From assembly GCF_900115195.1 (NCBI RefSeq), contig NZ_FOVO01000001.1, positions 124,001-188,000 on the forward strand: a stretch of 64,000 nt of DNA, given 5' to 3'. The position numbers and the translations under genes are program-made. Origin of the DNA: Xenorhabdus japonica (GTDB taxonomy: Bacteria > Pseudomonadota > Gammaproteobacteria > Enterobacterales > Enterobacteriaceae). Below, piece by piece: positions 41,415-51,266 of the stretch (its first letter is position 1; each line of letters begins with the position of its first letter). Below the pieces are notes generated by a model. That model was not told the origin of the DNA and made no database searches. It saw nothing but the letters and a program-made list of their open reading frames with translations.

Positions 41415-42332
41415 TTATTTAACTTTAAATACCATAAAATCTTCGGCCAGATTGGTATTCGGGAATATTTCCCGGCATTCCGCCAATAATCGTGGACAAT
41501 CTTCGATACCATAGCGTCCGCTGATATGTGTGGCGATAAAGTGTTTTACCTTAGCATCACGTGCGAGTGTTGCGGCTTGCTTGGTAGTGGAGTGTCCGCG
41601 CTCATTAGCTTTTGCTGCAAATGCATCTTCCAGCGTGGCTTCATGCACCATCACATCAACATTGGCAGCCAGTTTCAGTGCTTCCGGAGTCGGTCCGGTA
41701 TCCCCGAAAATGGCCAGTGACTTGCCCCGAATTGGTGTACCTAAATAATCTTGACCACAAATTGTACGGCCATCTTCCAGTGTCACCGTTTCGCCTTGTT
41801 TTAAGGCCTGCATCCACGGGCCACGGGGAATACCATCCTGATTCAGTTTTTGTGCATCAAGTGCGCCGGGTTTATCGTGTTCTTCAATACGATAACCATA
41901 GCATTCCACGCGATGATTCAGGGCATAAGCCGTGACTTTTAGTTCACCGTCATCAAACAGTTGTCCGGGCTGGACTTCGATGATTTCCAGCGGATAGGTC
42001 AGGAAAGAGCTGCTCAGTTGCAATGTGGTTTCCACAAACTGACGTATGTCGATTGGCCCATATAAAGTGAGGGGATCGGTGGAACCGCCCATTGAACGGC
42101 TACACAATAATCCGGGCAAACCGAAGATATGATCACCATGCAGGTGAGTGATAAAGATTTTCTCCAGTTTGGGTATTTTGATGGGGGAATGGAGGATTTG
42201 GTGCTGGGTTCCCTCTCCGCAATCAAACATCCACAGCGCGTTGCGGATGCCCTGTAAATCGAGGATCAGGCTGGTGACATTACGCTCTTTTGTAGGAATG
42301 CCTGCACTGGTGCCTAAAAATTTCAGTTCCAT
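41415..42332 (-). CDS. rnz: Ribonuclease Z / RNase BN
   Basis: Metallo-beta-lactamase-fold enzyme that trims tRNA 3' ends. The 305 residues contain the signature [13 protein letters not shown] (His63, His65, Asp67, His68), the FGDTGP and VMVHEATL metal-site segments, [11 protein letters not shown] and the final THISGRYG. It is close in length to E. coli ElaC. Preceded on the same strand by an rtcR remnant. Confidence 0.95.
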   Translation of the reverse strand: MELKFLGTSAGIPTKERNVTSLILDLQGIRNALWMFDCGEGTQHQILHSPIKIPKLEKIFITHLHGDHIFGLPGLLCSRSMGGSTDPLTLYGPIDIRQFVETTLQLSSSFLTYPLEIIEVQPGQLFDDGELKVTAYALNHRVECYGYRIEEHDKPGALDAQKLNQDGIPRGPWMQALKQGETVTLEDGRTICGQDYLGTPIRGKSLAIFGDTGPTPEALKLAANVDVMVHEATLEDAFAAKANERGHSTTKQAATLARDAKVKHFIATHISGRYGIEDCPRLLAECREIFPNTNLAEDFMVFKVK

Positions 42333-42377
42333 TTTATTGTACTCCTAATTGTTGTTGTTCTAATGTTTAATGTCGTT

Positions 42378-42720
42378 CTAATAATGTTGAATGCTCTCCC
42401 AATCCAGATCGAATCGGGCAAGGTACTTGCGTAATCTGTCGGCATCATTAGGCTGTTTTTTCTGTTGGTGGGAAACAGCAAATAACTTGCGGCCTGCTTC
42501 CGATAAGCTGCTGGATTCACGACATACTTTAATCACCGTTTCTAGTTATTGGCGGCCAAACAGATCGATTTCTGGAAGATGCTTTGGCAGCAGGGATACG
42601 TCTTCCTCTCCGTGCCAATTTTGCTTGAGCCGCGAGATTTCTTCTTCAACTTCCGATGGCGTACAAAGATATTGATGCTGTGATGGAAGCGCAGCCATCG
42701 CTGGTGGAAATTGTGCATAC
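42378..42720 (-). pseudogene. rtcR: C-terminal remnant of the sigma-54 activator RtcR
   Basis: The readable protein is PSEVEEEISRLKQNWHGEE, LPKHLPEIDLFGRQ, then a TAA, then LETVIKVCRESSSLSEAGRK, VSHQQKK, NDADRLRKYLARFDLDWES and a natural stop at 42378. This is the C-terminal third of RtcR, which activates the rtcBA RNA-ligation operon. The AAA+ domain is gone, one nonsense codon is present, and no rtcB or rtcA is nearby. The 5' limit is approximate. Confidence 0.75.
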
Positions 42721-42810
42721 CTTGCGTCAGGTGGTGTGTGTAAAAGGATAAGAGTCAAAATAGCATTGCCCGTTAGGGCTTGGATAAGCGTGGGATCGTG
42801 GTTCCACTTG

Positions 42811-43203
42811 TCAATATTTGTTCCAGTCTTCAACATTTAGGCCATTAACCATCGCAAATGCAGAATCACTGGTAACAATCGACAGTTTTTTACTCAGGGC
42901 ATGAGCAGCAATCATCAGATCCATCGTGCCCATAACACGACCAGTTTGTTCCATACTGGCACGGAGTTCGCCATAAGTTTTTACTGCGTCCCTATCCCAA
43001 TCGTAAACAGTGATCAAATCAATAAACATATTAACGATATTTTCCAGCTCCTTGTTTTGCCGTTTGGCAACACCGTAGCGCAATGCAGCCTCAGTAATAC
43101 TAGATATGCATATTCTTGATGGTGACACAGTGCGTAATTTGGCGGTTACTGTTGGATTTTTCCGAAAAATATAACTGACCGTGTTTGTATCCAACATGTA
43201 CAT
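42811..43203 (-). CDS. vapC: VapC-type PIN-domain toxin
   Basis: 130 residues with the PIN acidic residues in place: Asp5 (MLDTNT), Glu38 (ITEAAL), Asp95 (GTMDLMIAAHA) and Asp113 (TSDSAF). Enterobacterial VapC cleaves initiator tRNA in the anticodon loop; that target is an inference here. The start overlaps the antitoxin stop by one base (TAATG). Confidence 0.9.
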   Translation of the reverse strand: MYMLDTNTVSYIFRKNPTVTAKLRTVSPSRICISSITEAALRYGVAKRQNKELENIVNMFIDLITVYDWDRDAVKTYGELRASMEQTGRVMGTMDLMIAAHALSKKLSIVTSDSAFAMVNGLNVEDWNKY

Positions 43204-43466
43204 TAAAGAATTCCTTCAAATGGATCGCGTTCTGTTATGTCCTGATTGCGTTCATTGGTGTCTAAAAAATCATTTGGAACAGAGAAATTATTTAACATAT
43301 TGAAGAATAAATCCCAGTCATCACGCTTAGATTTGTTTTTTGACAATATGACATCTCCATTTGTATCTTGGCTGATATAAACTCTATCAGTATCAAATTC
43401 AAACATAACAGGTAACCTAATGGCTTGATTTCGCCCATTCTTGAAAATTTTTACGACCTTTTCCAT
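43203..43466 (-). CDS. vapB: VapB-type AbrB-fold antitoxin
   Basis: 87 residues. The N-terminal swapped-hairpin DNA-binding domain reads MEKVVKIFKNGRNQAIRLP and the C-terminal toxin-binding part is acidic (DWDLFFNMLNNF, ERDPFEGIL). I choose the ATG at 43466, six bases after AGGAGG, over the GTG one codon earlier. It forms an intact toxin-antitoxin pair with the downstream vapC and probably represses its own promoter. Confidence 0.9.
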   Translation of the reverse strand: MEKVVKIFKNGRNQAIRLPVMFEFDTDRVYISQDTNGDVILSKNKSKRDDWDLFFNMLNNFSVPNDFLDTNERNQDITERDPFEGIL

Positions 43467-43672
43467 CACTCCCTCCTAAATAAAAATATTTAGCATATGT
43501 CAAAGCATAGGTAAGATGTAGTTTTAACCACACAATTAAAAATAGAACATGATGATCGCTGCGAATTAAACAGTCAGTAAATGAGGCAGAATATAGCCTG
43601 TGTAAAGAGAGAGTTCACGCTTTTATCGAATCAGAGTTGGATGAAGTGTTGAATCTAATTTAAGGAATTCAA

Positions 43673-44023
43673 ATGATCTGGTATCCTAAAAAGGATCTTG
43701 AAGGAGAGACTTCTCCTGTAAAAAGCCAGAATTGGTTTATCAGAGGTATGTTGGGGAATGTTCTTAATCCGAAAATGGGCGTGTTTTATGTTTCATTCCT
43801 GCCCCAATTTATTCCCCAAGGGCATTCCCCCATTTTATGGACATTCAGCTTAGTGACGATCCATATATTGCTTGGCACATTGTGGTCATTGTCACTGATT
43901 TATGCCACCCACTCCCTTTCCTATATATTACGCCGTGAAAATGTCATTAAGTGGATGAATCGCGCGACAGGTGGGTTGTTTTTGCTTTTTGCGTTTAAAT
44001 TGGTGATGAGTAGTCGGCGATAA
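43673..44023 (+). pseudogene. LysE/RhtB exporter, C-terminal half only
   Basis: 116 residues start in the middle of a LysE-type exporter: GMLGNVLNPKMGVFYVSFLPQFI is the conserved central motif, followed by two to three helices. The first three helices are missing (normal length about 205), so transport is unlikely. The 100 bases upstream hold the end of another short frame (CKERVHAFIESELDEVLNLI, stop at 43663) that I cannot place. Confidence 0.7.
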
Positions 44024-44120
44024 TTTTGTTAATCTCAGAATAGACAACCGAATCGCCATAAATGTCATCATTTTTGTGCTATATATCGGTTGTCAACTAG
44101 CATGAATAGTTATTTATAAA

Positions 44121-45116
44121 TTAATTGATTACTGCATCAATTCCAGAATAGGAAAATAATGCAGGAGCCCCACCTGTATGCACAAAGAGCAATGGTTTCC
44201 GACTTTCAATGGTATTATTCAATACATTATCAATTAATCCGGCCATAGCTTTTCCGGTATAGACAGGATCTAATAAAATCCCCTCTTTTTGTGCCAATAG
44301 CGTGATGGCGTCTGACCCTTTTTTATTCGGCATACCATACATAGGAGCGAAATAATTGTCCCACAAAAGGACATCCGGGCAGGTTGTTTGGCCTAAGAGT
44401 GAACTGATTTCTTGCTGCAATTGGTTGACTTTTGGCTCTTGCTCGGCTGTAACACGCGAGACGGTAACGCCAATAACAGGTGTTTGTGGTAGGGTGGCGT
44501 GTAACCCGATAGCCAACCCTGCATGTGTGCCTGCGCTTCCAGAAGCAACAATAACGGCAGCAAACTCCACATCTTTTGGGCGCTGCTCGGCAATTTCTAA
44601 TGCACAACGCACATAACCCAATGAACCAAGGGCATTGGAACCGCCGACGGGAATAATATAAGCATCTTCGAGATTGCTTTGATCAACCAATTCCTTCATT
44701 TGCATATTTGGATCGGTCAATTCATCACATATGACACATTGGGTATTGAATAATTCCGTCAGTAATTTATTGCCATTATTCATAAAATTACTATCGTGGT
44801 TTTGAATTGGATTTTCTAATAAAGCGACGCATTTTAGACCATATTTCGCAGCAATAGCCGCTGTTTGCCGTACATGATTTGATTGAATTGCCCCAGCGGT
44901 GACAATAACTTTAGCCTTTTTTTGTAATGCGTCAGTAATAAGATATTCTAATTTACGTAATTTATTCCCACCCATCGCCAGAGGAGTTAAATCATCTCTC
45001 TTAATATAAACATCGCGCCCTAAATAGTGGGATAAATTCTCCAATTTATCCATCATAGTTATAGTTTTTAGTAAATCAATGCGGGCAAATTTTTCTAAAT
45101 TTTCTTTTAAAGACAT
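44121..45116 (-). CDS. dcyD: D-cysteine desulfhydrase
   Basis: PLP enzyme that breaks D-cysteine into pyruvate, ammonia and sulfide. The 331 residues have the PLP lysine in MGGNKLRKLEY (Lys52), TAGAIQSNHVRQTAA, GGSNALGSLGY and FVHTGGAPALFSY, close to E. coli DcyD. Related ACC-deaminase-like enzymes are the main alternative. It is the third gene of an operon with a transporter and a gamma-family PLP enzyme. Confidence 0.9.
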   Translation of the reverse strand: MSLKENLEKFARIDLLKTITMMDKLENLSHYLGRDVYIKRDDLTPLAMGGNKLRKLEYLITDALQKKAKVIVTAGAIQSNHVRQTAAIAAKYGLKCVALLENPIQNHDSNFMNNGNKLLTELFNTQCVICDELTDPNMQMKELVDQSNLEDAYIIPVGGSNALGSLGYVRCALEIAEQRPKDVEFAAVIVASGSAGTHAGLAIGLHATLPQTPVIGVTVSRVTAEQEPKVNQLQQEISSLLGQTTCPDVLLWDNYFAPMYGMPNKKGSDAITLLAQKEGILLDPVYTGKAMAGLIDNVLNNTIESRKPLLFVHTGGAPALFSYSGIDAVIN

Positions 45117-45138
45117 ATTATCCTCAGCGGATTGTAAA

Positions 45139-46563
45139 TTAATAAGTAAAGCCTAAATAGAAATAGATGATGAGGGCGAAGCTTGCAGTAACCAACGCAT
45201 ATGGCATTTGAGTCCGAATATGTTCAATATGGTCACAATCTGTCGCCATTGATGCAACGATAGCATCGCTGGAAATTGGTGATGTCATATCACCAAAAAT
45301 AGAACCAGAAATTGCAGCACCAATCATATACTCAGGAGGCATACCAACTGAAATACCTAGCTGTACCCCAATGGGGATCATAATTGCGAATGTTCCCCAT
45401 GAGGTGCCCGTTGCTAATGACATGATGGAACTAATCAGGAAAATAAAACCGATGGAAAACCCGGCCGGAATGATACCAGAAGTAATTTGTGCAATATAAG
45501 CCCCAGTATTTAAATCAGCGGAAACGTTACCCATTAAGAATGCTAATACCATGACAGAGCTTATTTTTATCATGCTGGCATAACCAATATAAAGCTCTTT
45601 AAAAAAGGTTTCGATGGTTAAAACGCGGCGTAATAAGAACCAGAAAAAAGAGACAGTGGTTCCAAATATAACACTCCAATAGATAGAGGTTGAACCGCTG
45701 CCCTTACTAAAATCACCATTACCTGTGATATAGAGGGCAATAGGGAGCATTAATACCGTCGATAAAATAGGAATAAAAAAGTTTAATGAAGTATGGCAGT
45801 TGGGGTGTTCAATAACATCATCACTATCTTCACTGTGCTTATCTTCAATATCACTATTTAAATGTTCATGTAAGGCTCGCATTTCTGCGGTTCTCATTGG
45901 CCCCCAAGAAACATTAGAAAAAATATAAAACAAGACAGAAGCCAGCGATAACCAAGCCATAATATTATAAACCATAGAACCCGCCAGAATATCAAATGGC
46001 TCACCGCTGATTAACCCCCTGGAAATTTGTACACCGATGACCCCCATCATTGCGGCACCCCAACCATTAATTATGGCAGAAGAACAAACAGAAACACAGG
46101 ATGTTTGAATAATGTAAGACATTTTTTCTGGTGGGATACCGTAATTTTTGGCTAATTTCTTTGTTGATGCCCCAGCAATTAATTGGTTAATTGAGCTTTC
46201 AATAAAAATTAATGACGTAATGATCATTGCCAAAAATTGAACAGATCTTTTATTTTCAATAAGTTGCGTCTTATCTGTTAGTAAACGAACTAAAGATCGC
46301 ACGCCACCTGTAACAACCACAAGCCGCATTATTCCACCAATCATTAACATAAAGATGATGGTTTTTGTATTGCCTGAGGAAGAAAAAGTATCAATAATAC
46401 CTTCAATAGTTCCTTGTATACCTAAAATAACATGATGGTCATTAATGACAGTAAAGCCGACTAATATACCGAGTAGTAGAGATAAAATAACCTGGCGTGT
46501 AAATATAGCTAAAATAATTGTGACAACAGGGGTAATTATGGTCCAAATACCGTAATCATTCAT
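45139..46563 (-). CDS. NhaC-like Na+/H+ antiporter-superfamily transporter
   Basis: A 474-residue inner-membrane protein with about eleven to twelve helices. Segments such as MIGGIMRLVVVTGGVRSLV, FIESSINQLIAGASTKKLA and ATGTSWGTFAIMIPI resemble the NhaC family. It lies between dcyD and a cystathionine-type enzyme gene, which suggests it may import a sulfur-containing amino acid rather than serve only in pH control; this is inferred from position. Confidence 0.8.
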   Translation of the reverse strand: MNDYGIWTIITPVVTIILAIFTRQVILSLLLGILVGFTVINDHHVILGIQGTIEGIIDTFSSSGNTKTIIFMLMIGGIMRLVVVTGGVRSLVRLLTDKTQLIENKRSVQFLAMIITSLIFIESSINQLIAGASTKKLAKNYGIPPEKMSYIIQTSCVSVCSSAIINGWGAAMMGVIGVQISRGLISGEPFDILAGSMVYNIMAWLSLASVLFYIFSNVSWGPMRTAEMRALHEHLNSDIEDKHSEDSDDVIEHPNCHTSLNFFIPILSTVLMLPIALYITGNGDFSKGSGSTSIYWSVIFGTTVSFFWFLLRRVLTIETFFKELYIGYASMIKISSVMVLAFLMGNVSADLNTGAYIAQITSGIIPAGFSIGFIFLISSIMSLATGTSWGTFAIMIPIGVQLGISVGMPPEYMIGAAISGSIFGDMTSPISSDAIVASMATDCDHIEHIRTQMPYALVTASFALIIYFYLGFTY

Positions 46564-46606
46564 TTTTTACTCACCTTATTTTTTGTTATTTTTATATTAA
46601 GTAACT

Positions 46607-47752
46607 TTATTCTAATGCTTGTTCAATATCAGCTAATAAATCGCAAATATCTTCAATACCGACTGATAAGCGTAATACAGTATCATAAATACCAACCTCT
46701 TCACGCTCTTCTTTTGTCATTGAGCCATGTGACATAGTTGCAGAATGGTTAACCATACTTTCTACGCCACCGAGAGATTCTGCTAGAACAAAATAGCGTA
46801 ATTTGCTTAAAAATATTTTTGTGTCCTCCAGTTCGCCTTTTAATTTAATCGTGACGACGGCACCACCTGTACGCATTTGCTGTTGGCAAATGGAATAGTG
46901 CGGGTGGGTGGGTAAACCAGGATAATAGACCTGTTCAATGTTTGGATGAGATTGAAGAAAATTGGCAATTTTGAGCGCATTAGCACATTGCGCTGACATT
47001 CGTAACGCTAATGTCTTTAATCCACGTAGTGCTAAATAGGCATCAAAGGGAGATGCAATGACACCAATGGTTGTTTTTAAGAAATCTAATCTATTGGCTA
47101 AATCATTCCGATGTGTAATAACCGCTCCACCAATAAGATCTGAGTGGCCGCCAATATATTTACTTGTAGATAACATCACAAGATCTGCACCTAATTCAAG
47201 GGGTTTTTGATTCCATGCGGTTGCAAATGTATTATCAACACAAGTTAATATATTGTAATTTGTCGCGAATGCACAAATACTTTTGATATCAACTAATTCT
47301 AATAATGGATTAGTTGGGCTTTCTATCCAAATTAATCGAGTATTATCTTTTATTTTTGCCTTGACTTCAGTAAGGTTATTTAAGTCGACGTAGTCAAATT
47401 GATGACCATTATTTTCAATTGCTACCCGTTCAAATAAACGAAACGTACCGCCATAAACCCCTTTCATTGCAATAATGTGAGATTCTTTAGGTAACAGATT
47501 TAAAACTAAAGCAGCGGCAGCTACACCAGATGCGGTTGCAGTTGCGTAAATACCATTTTCTATTTCGGCTAATAATGTTTCATAGGCATAGCGTGTTGGG
47601 TTACTGCAACGGGAATAACAGTATTCACCATGCTCAGATAAATCTTTCTGTACAAAAGTACTGGCTGTTGTAATAGGTGGAAAAATAGCATGATTTTCTT
47701 TGTCCTGCTGTTTTCCACCGTGGATTAACACAGTTGCTATATTTTTTATCAT
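46607..47752 (-). CDS. Cystathionine gamma-synthase/gamma-lyase-type PLP enzyme
   Basis: A 381-residue Cys/Met-metabolism enzyme with PLP-binding Lys198 in MLSTSKYIGGHSD, the YSRCSNPTR motif that binds the cofactor phosphate from the neighbouring subunit, and LAESLGGVESMVNHSATMSH. Synthase, lyase and methionine gamma-lyase activities cannot be separated by eye. It is distinct from the usual metB setting (no metJ or metL) and heads an operon with a transporter and dcyD, which suggests breakdown rather than methionine synthesis. Confidence 0.85.
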   Translation of the reverse strand: MIKNIATVLIHGGKQQDKENHAIFPPITTASTFVQKDLSEHGEYCYSRCSNPTRYAYETLLAEIENGIYATATASGVAAAALVLNLLPKESHIIAMKGVYGGTFRLFERVAIENNGHQFDYVDLNNLTEVKAKIKDNTRLIWIESPTNPLLELVDIKSICAFATNYNILTCVDNTFATAWNQKPLELGADLVMLSTSKYIGGHSDLIGGAVITHRNDLANRLDFLKTTIGVIASPFDAYLALRGLKTLALRMSAQCANALKIANFLQSHPNIEQVYYPGLPTHPHYSICQQQMRTGGAVVTIKLKGELEDTKIFLSKLRYFVLAESLGGVESMVNHSATMSHGSMTKEEREEVGIYDTVLRLSVGIEDICDLLADIEQALE

Positions 47753-49009
47753 TTTTGCAGTCCTATAAACTAATTATCAATGTTTTTTAGGGGAAATATT
47801 GCACTATTTAGAAAGAATATGGCATAGAGAGATGAAAAATTTCTTCCAAAAAGTAACTACATTTTTTAAATTTAGAGAAAATTTTTTCATAAAGTTATAA
47901 TTTTCAATATAAATCAATATGTTGAATGGATATAATTTAATGTGATGACTATCAATATATTAGAAATTTGTGCATAGTGATATAATTATTTTCTGATTTT
48001 TCTCTGGAATCTGGTGGAGATATGTCCAACGTTTTGGTGGAGTTGGATGTTGTAAGAGATTCTATTTGGAATAGTCTAGGAACAATTTTGAGCGATTTTT
48101 GGTCATTTCTAGACGGAAAAAACACACAGAAAACTTTGTAGAGATTTTATAATGCAAAGAGTTTTTATGGTGATTCAGCTACATGTTTTACATTCGTCAT
48201 TCCGAACCTAATTCAGGAATAAACTGTTTCATATAATTGTCCCAATATATCCAGAAGTTCATGGTGCGAGTCATAGGTAAAGACATTTGACATCGACTGT
48301 ACAGGCTTGAGTACTGGAACCTACTCCTGATGAAGCGATTTCTTGGCTTCTGAACTTCAAAAACTCTCGTAATTCGAATATCTATCCTGATTCGGTTAAT
48401 GCGCTCGCTTGATTGGACATAGACTTGATGACAAGGCGTGTTTTATTGGTTCATACAGGGAACTGAGTATCTGAACAATTATCACCTGAAGGTCATCACA
48501 GGCCTCTGTTTCAATTTACAGCAGGTTTGTTGTGGCAGCTTTATCATCAGCTGTTCAGAAATTTTGCAATGCTTCTGATCGCATATGGAATATATAATGT
48601 TCAACCGCCACAATAACCCTTGTTAGATTTTTGCCTGCTAACTTATACATGCCTGGGAATTTCCACTGTTTTGTTTTCTTTAGAAAAACTTTGCTCTTGC
48701 CTCAGGCACTTTAGTTCCCTTCTTAAACGAATATCAGGTTATTTATATAAAAAAAGGGTTTTATTGTTATAGTTTTTGAAATCTATACAGGGATTTATGA
48801 GTGTTATGATGATTTAAATTTGCATTATGATACTGGGCGATATTATTTTATGAGAGAGAGAATAATATTAATTTAATATATTTAATGTTAGTAATAATAT
48901 GCTTTTATATGCTGCCTTTGTTTTATTTAATTAAAATATAATATATAAAAATATTTTGTTTAAAACAGAGATAGTCAGTTAAAAGAATTACCTCAAGTGG
49001 AGAGCTTGT
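47753..49009. other. 1.25-kb AT-rich region, probably decayed coding DNA
   Basis: No intact gene. Between about 48200 and 48620 the plus strand shows protein-like stretches broken by single stops and frameshifts, for example MVRVIGKDI, EYWNLLLMKRFLGF, PTPDEAISWLLNFKNSRNSN and FTAGLLWQLYHQLFRNFAML. I could not recognise a family. The flanks (47760-48000 and 48750-49000) are strongly AT-rich and probably contain the promoters of the two neighbouring operons. Confidence 0.4.
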
Positions 49010-50245
49010 ATGAATAAGCGCAGAGTCGTAGTAACAGGATATGGTGCGATTTCTCCTTTAGGGGAAAATAGTCATGATATTTGGCATGAGATTATTGATA
49101 AATCAATTGGATATGAATATATCGATCTTACCAAATACAATATCAAATCAAAATATTTTGGCTTAGTAAAAAATATTCCATCTATAGCGAAAAGAGAGAT
49201 AGATCGCTGTTTGGGGCGGGAAGGAAAATTGTCTGTACATGCGGCATCAGAAGCCATACAGCATGCTTTTCCTGAGGGAAACCTTTCCACATATTATTCT
49301 AGTGATAAGATGGGAGTCATACTCGGTGTAGGCTGGGGAGGCTCGGATGCTTATGTGGATCTGGCAGAAAAACATCAAAAAAATAGATATGCCTATCCTT
49401 TCAGTAACTTACTGACGATGGCCAGTACACCAGCCGGGGCTTGTGCTATCTTGTTTAATCTTCAAGGTTATCAGAATACTGTGGTTGCTGCCTGTGCATC
49501 GGGTTCGCTGTCAATTGGCCAGGCTTATAGGGAGATACAACGCGGTACTGTGGATATGATGCTGGCGGGGGGAATGGAGTCTATGCGTACCCCGGCTGCA
49601 ATCTGGAGTATAGATGTACTGCAGGCATTATCTAAAGAGCAGCACGATATTACAAAAGCCAGCTGTCCTTTTAGTGCTGATCGTAATGGATTTGTCCTTT
49701 CAGAAGGTGCGGCAATGTTGGTGCTTGAAGAATATGAATCAGCCAGAAGGCGCGATGCTCCTATCTTGGGTGAAATATTGGGCTATGGTTATCGGTGTGA
49801 TGCTGTTGGGTTTGTCAATCTAAGTGACGATATTTCTATCCGTGCAGATACAATTACGCAAGTAATACAAGAAGCGAGGATAAGCAGTGCGGAGATCCAA
49901 TATATCAATGCTCACGGGACATCCACACTCGAAAATGATCTCCATGAAACCCTGTCTCTCAAACATGCCTTGGGCAAAATGGCTTATAACATCCCCATTT
50001 CCAGCACTAAATCTTATACAGGACATCTGATAGGAGCCGCAGGAGCACTGGAATCTATTATCTGTCTCAAGGCTATAGAGACCGGAATAATGCCTGCTAC
50101 TTTGAATCTGCAAAATGTATGTTCTGAATGTGATTTGGATTATTTACCGAATGAGCATCGTTTCGGTTTGGTAGAGCGTTGCTTGAATTTGAGCGCTGGT
50201 TTTGGGGGGCATAATACCGCCTTATTATTCGGGAAATATTCATGA
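49010..50245 (+). CDS. FabF-like beta-ketoacyl-ACP synthase
   Basis: Condensing enzyme of 411 residues with an intact triad: Cys162 (AACASGSLSIG), His302 (NAHGTSTLEND) and His339 (SSTKSYTGHLIGAAGALE), and the C-terminal GFGGHN loop. It is related to FabF/KAS II but clearly a separate, divergent copy, away from the fab cluster. The ATG follows a gtggag site. It overlaps the dehydratase gene by four bases and is the first gene of a dedicated acyl-assembly set. Confidence 0.88.
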   Translation: MNKRRVVVTGYGAISPLGENSHDIWHEIIDKSIGYEYIDLTKYNIKSKYFGLVKNIPSIAKREIDRCLGREGKLSVHAASEAIQHAFPEGNLSTYYSSDKMGVILGVGWGGSDAYVDLAEKHQKNRYAYPFSNLLTMASTPAGACAILFNLQGYQNTVVAACASGSLSIGQAYREIQRGTVDMMLAGGMESMRTPAAIWSIDVLQALSKEQHDITKASCPFSADRNGFVLSEGAAMLVLEEYESARRRDAPILGEILGYGYRCDAVGFVNLSDDISIRADTITQVIQEARISSAEIQYINAHGTSTLENDLHETLSLKHALGKMAYNIPISSTKSYTGHLIGAAGALESIICLKAIETGIMPATLNLQNVCSECDLDYLPNEHRFGLVERCLNLSAGFGGHNTALLFGKYS

Positions 50246-50952
50246 TCGTGTTCACTAAAGAGTCTATCAATTCATGGTTAATGTTATCTGGTGATACAAA
50301 TCCCATTCACTATGACAGTGAATCAGCAAATCGGGCTGGTTATTCCGCTGTGGTAGTACCGGGTATGTTACTGGCTATGCCAATTAAACAAACTTTGATT
50401 ATGGATGGAAAACCGGGGAACTGTATTGAGGTTTATTTCAAACATATCGCTATATTGGGAAAATCATATGAAGTTATTCAAAAAGAAAATTATGTAAATT
50501 TTACCGACTGTGATTGTGGTTCCACTGTAGCATTTGGGAGAAAAACTGATCGGCAGAAAAATGAACCTAAAGGAATAATCAAATTTGGTGAACATATACT
50601 AAAAAAGGAAGAAATATATGCTAGATTGCAAACCAATGAAGGTAAATATCATCCTATTGTTACTTTGGAATCTATGTTTTTTGCCCAAATGCTTAATTGT
50701 TTTAAATATAGTAATATATGGGGGGTGACAGGAAACGATTGGTTGTTATCCGGTAATTTATTGCAGGCTAATAGTAAATTATATTACAAAACAATGGCAA
50801 TTAACTGGATAAATCAAAATTTGAAAATAGATTTTTTTATGATGTCATTTTCTGATTATCAACCTGGGAATAATAATTACATTAGTGTTTTTTATGATGC
50901 AACTGAATTAGGTATAAGAAGTAACTTTTTATTCGTAATAAAGGAATGGTGA
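50242..50952 (+). CDS. MaoC-like hot-dog dehydratase/hydratase domain protein
   Basis: 236 residues. The N-terminal half carries the hydratase-2 signature LSGDTNPIHYDSESA with the predicted catalytic Asp18 and His23, followed by GYSAVVVPGML, typical of MaoC/FabZ-related enzymes. The C-terminal half (from about 125) is not recognisable and may be a degenerate second hot-dog domain. It overlaps the ketosynthase gene and almost abuts the ACP gene, so the three are co-translated. Confidence 0.75.
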   Translation: MIVFTKESINSWLMLSGDTNPIHYDSESANRAGYSAVVVPGMLLAMPIKQTLIMDGKPGNCIEVYFKHIAILGKSYEVIQKENYVNFTDCDCGSTVAFGRKTDRQKNEPKGIIKFGEHILKKEEIYARLQTNEGKYHPIVTLESMFFAQMLNCFKYSNIWGVTGNDWLLSGNLLQANSKLYYKTMAINWINQNLKIDFFMMSFSDYQPGNNNYISVFYDATELGIRSNFLFVIKEW

Positions 50953-50954
50953 AT

Positions 50955-51206
50955 ATGAAAGAAGAACTGTTCTATTATTTGAGGGATTTTGTTCAGAAAT
51001 TAAAACAAGATATTAAAATAGAGGATATTAATTTAGAGTCAACATTTAATCAATTGAGTCTGGATAGTATGGATTTTGTGGAGTTGCATGTTTCAATGAT
51101 GGAGGATTTTCAGGTAGACATTTTCAAAAATCAACATGAGGATTTAAAAAATATGTCAATTGATAGTTTTATATCGTATATATTGAAAATAGGTAATATG
51201 AAGTAA
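50955..51206 (+). CDS. Acyl carrier protein
   Basis: 83 acidic residues with the phosphopantetheine site LSLDSMDFVELHVSMM (Ser38 from this start). I choose the ATG at 50955, eight or so bases after AAAGGA, over the one at 50946. Helix pattern and charge fit an ACP, but it is unlike the FabF-partner AcpP in sequence, and presumably serves the ketosynthase and dehydratase beside it. No phosphopantetheinyl transferase is seen nearby. Confidence 0.85.
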   Translation: MKEELFYYLRDFVQKLKQDIKIEDINLESTFNQLSLDSMDFVELHVSMMEDFQVDIFKNQHEDLKNMSIDSFISYILKIGNMK

Positions 51207-51266
51207 TTCTTATTTAAGAAAAAAATATTTTCAATTTATTTTCATTTGATATGAAAGGATATTTAT

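Noticed and set aside
48190-48430. Minus-strand frame reading through 48190-48430 as a real gene
   Set aside because: No start with a ribosome site and no recognised motif; the opposite strand looks equally protein-like, so only decayed DNA is claimed.
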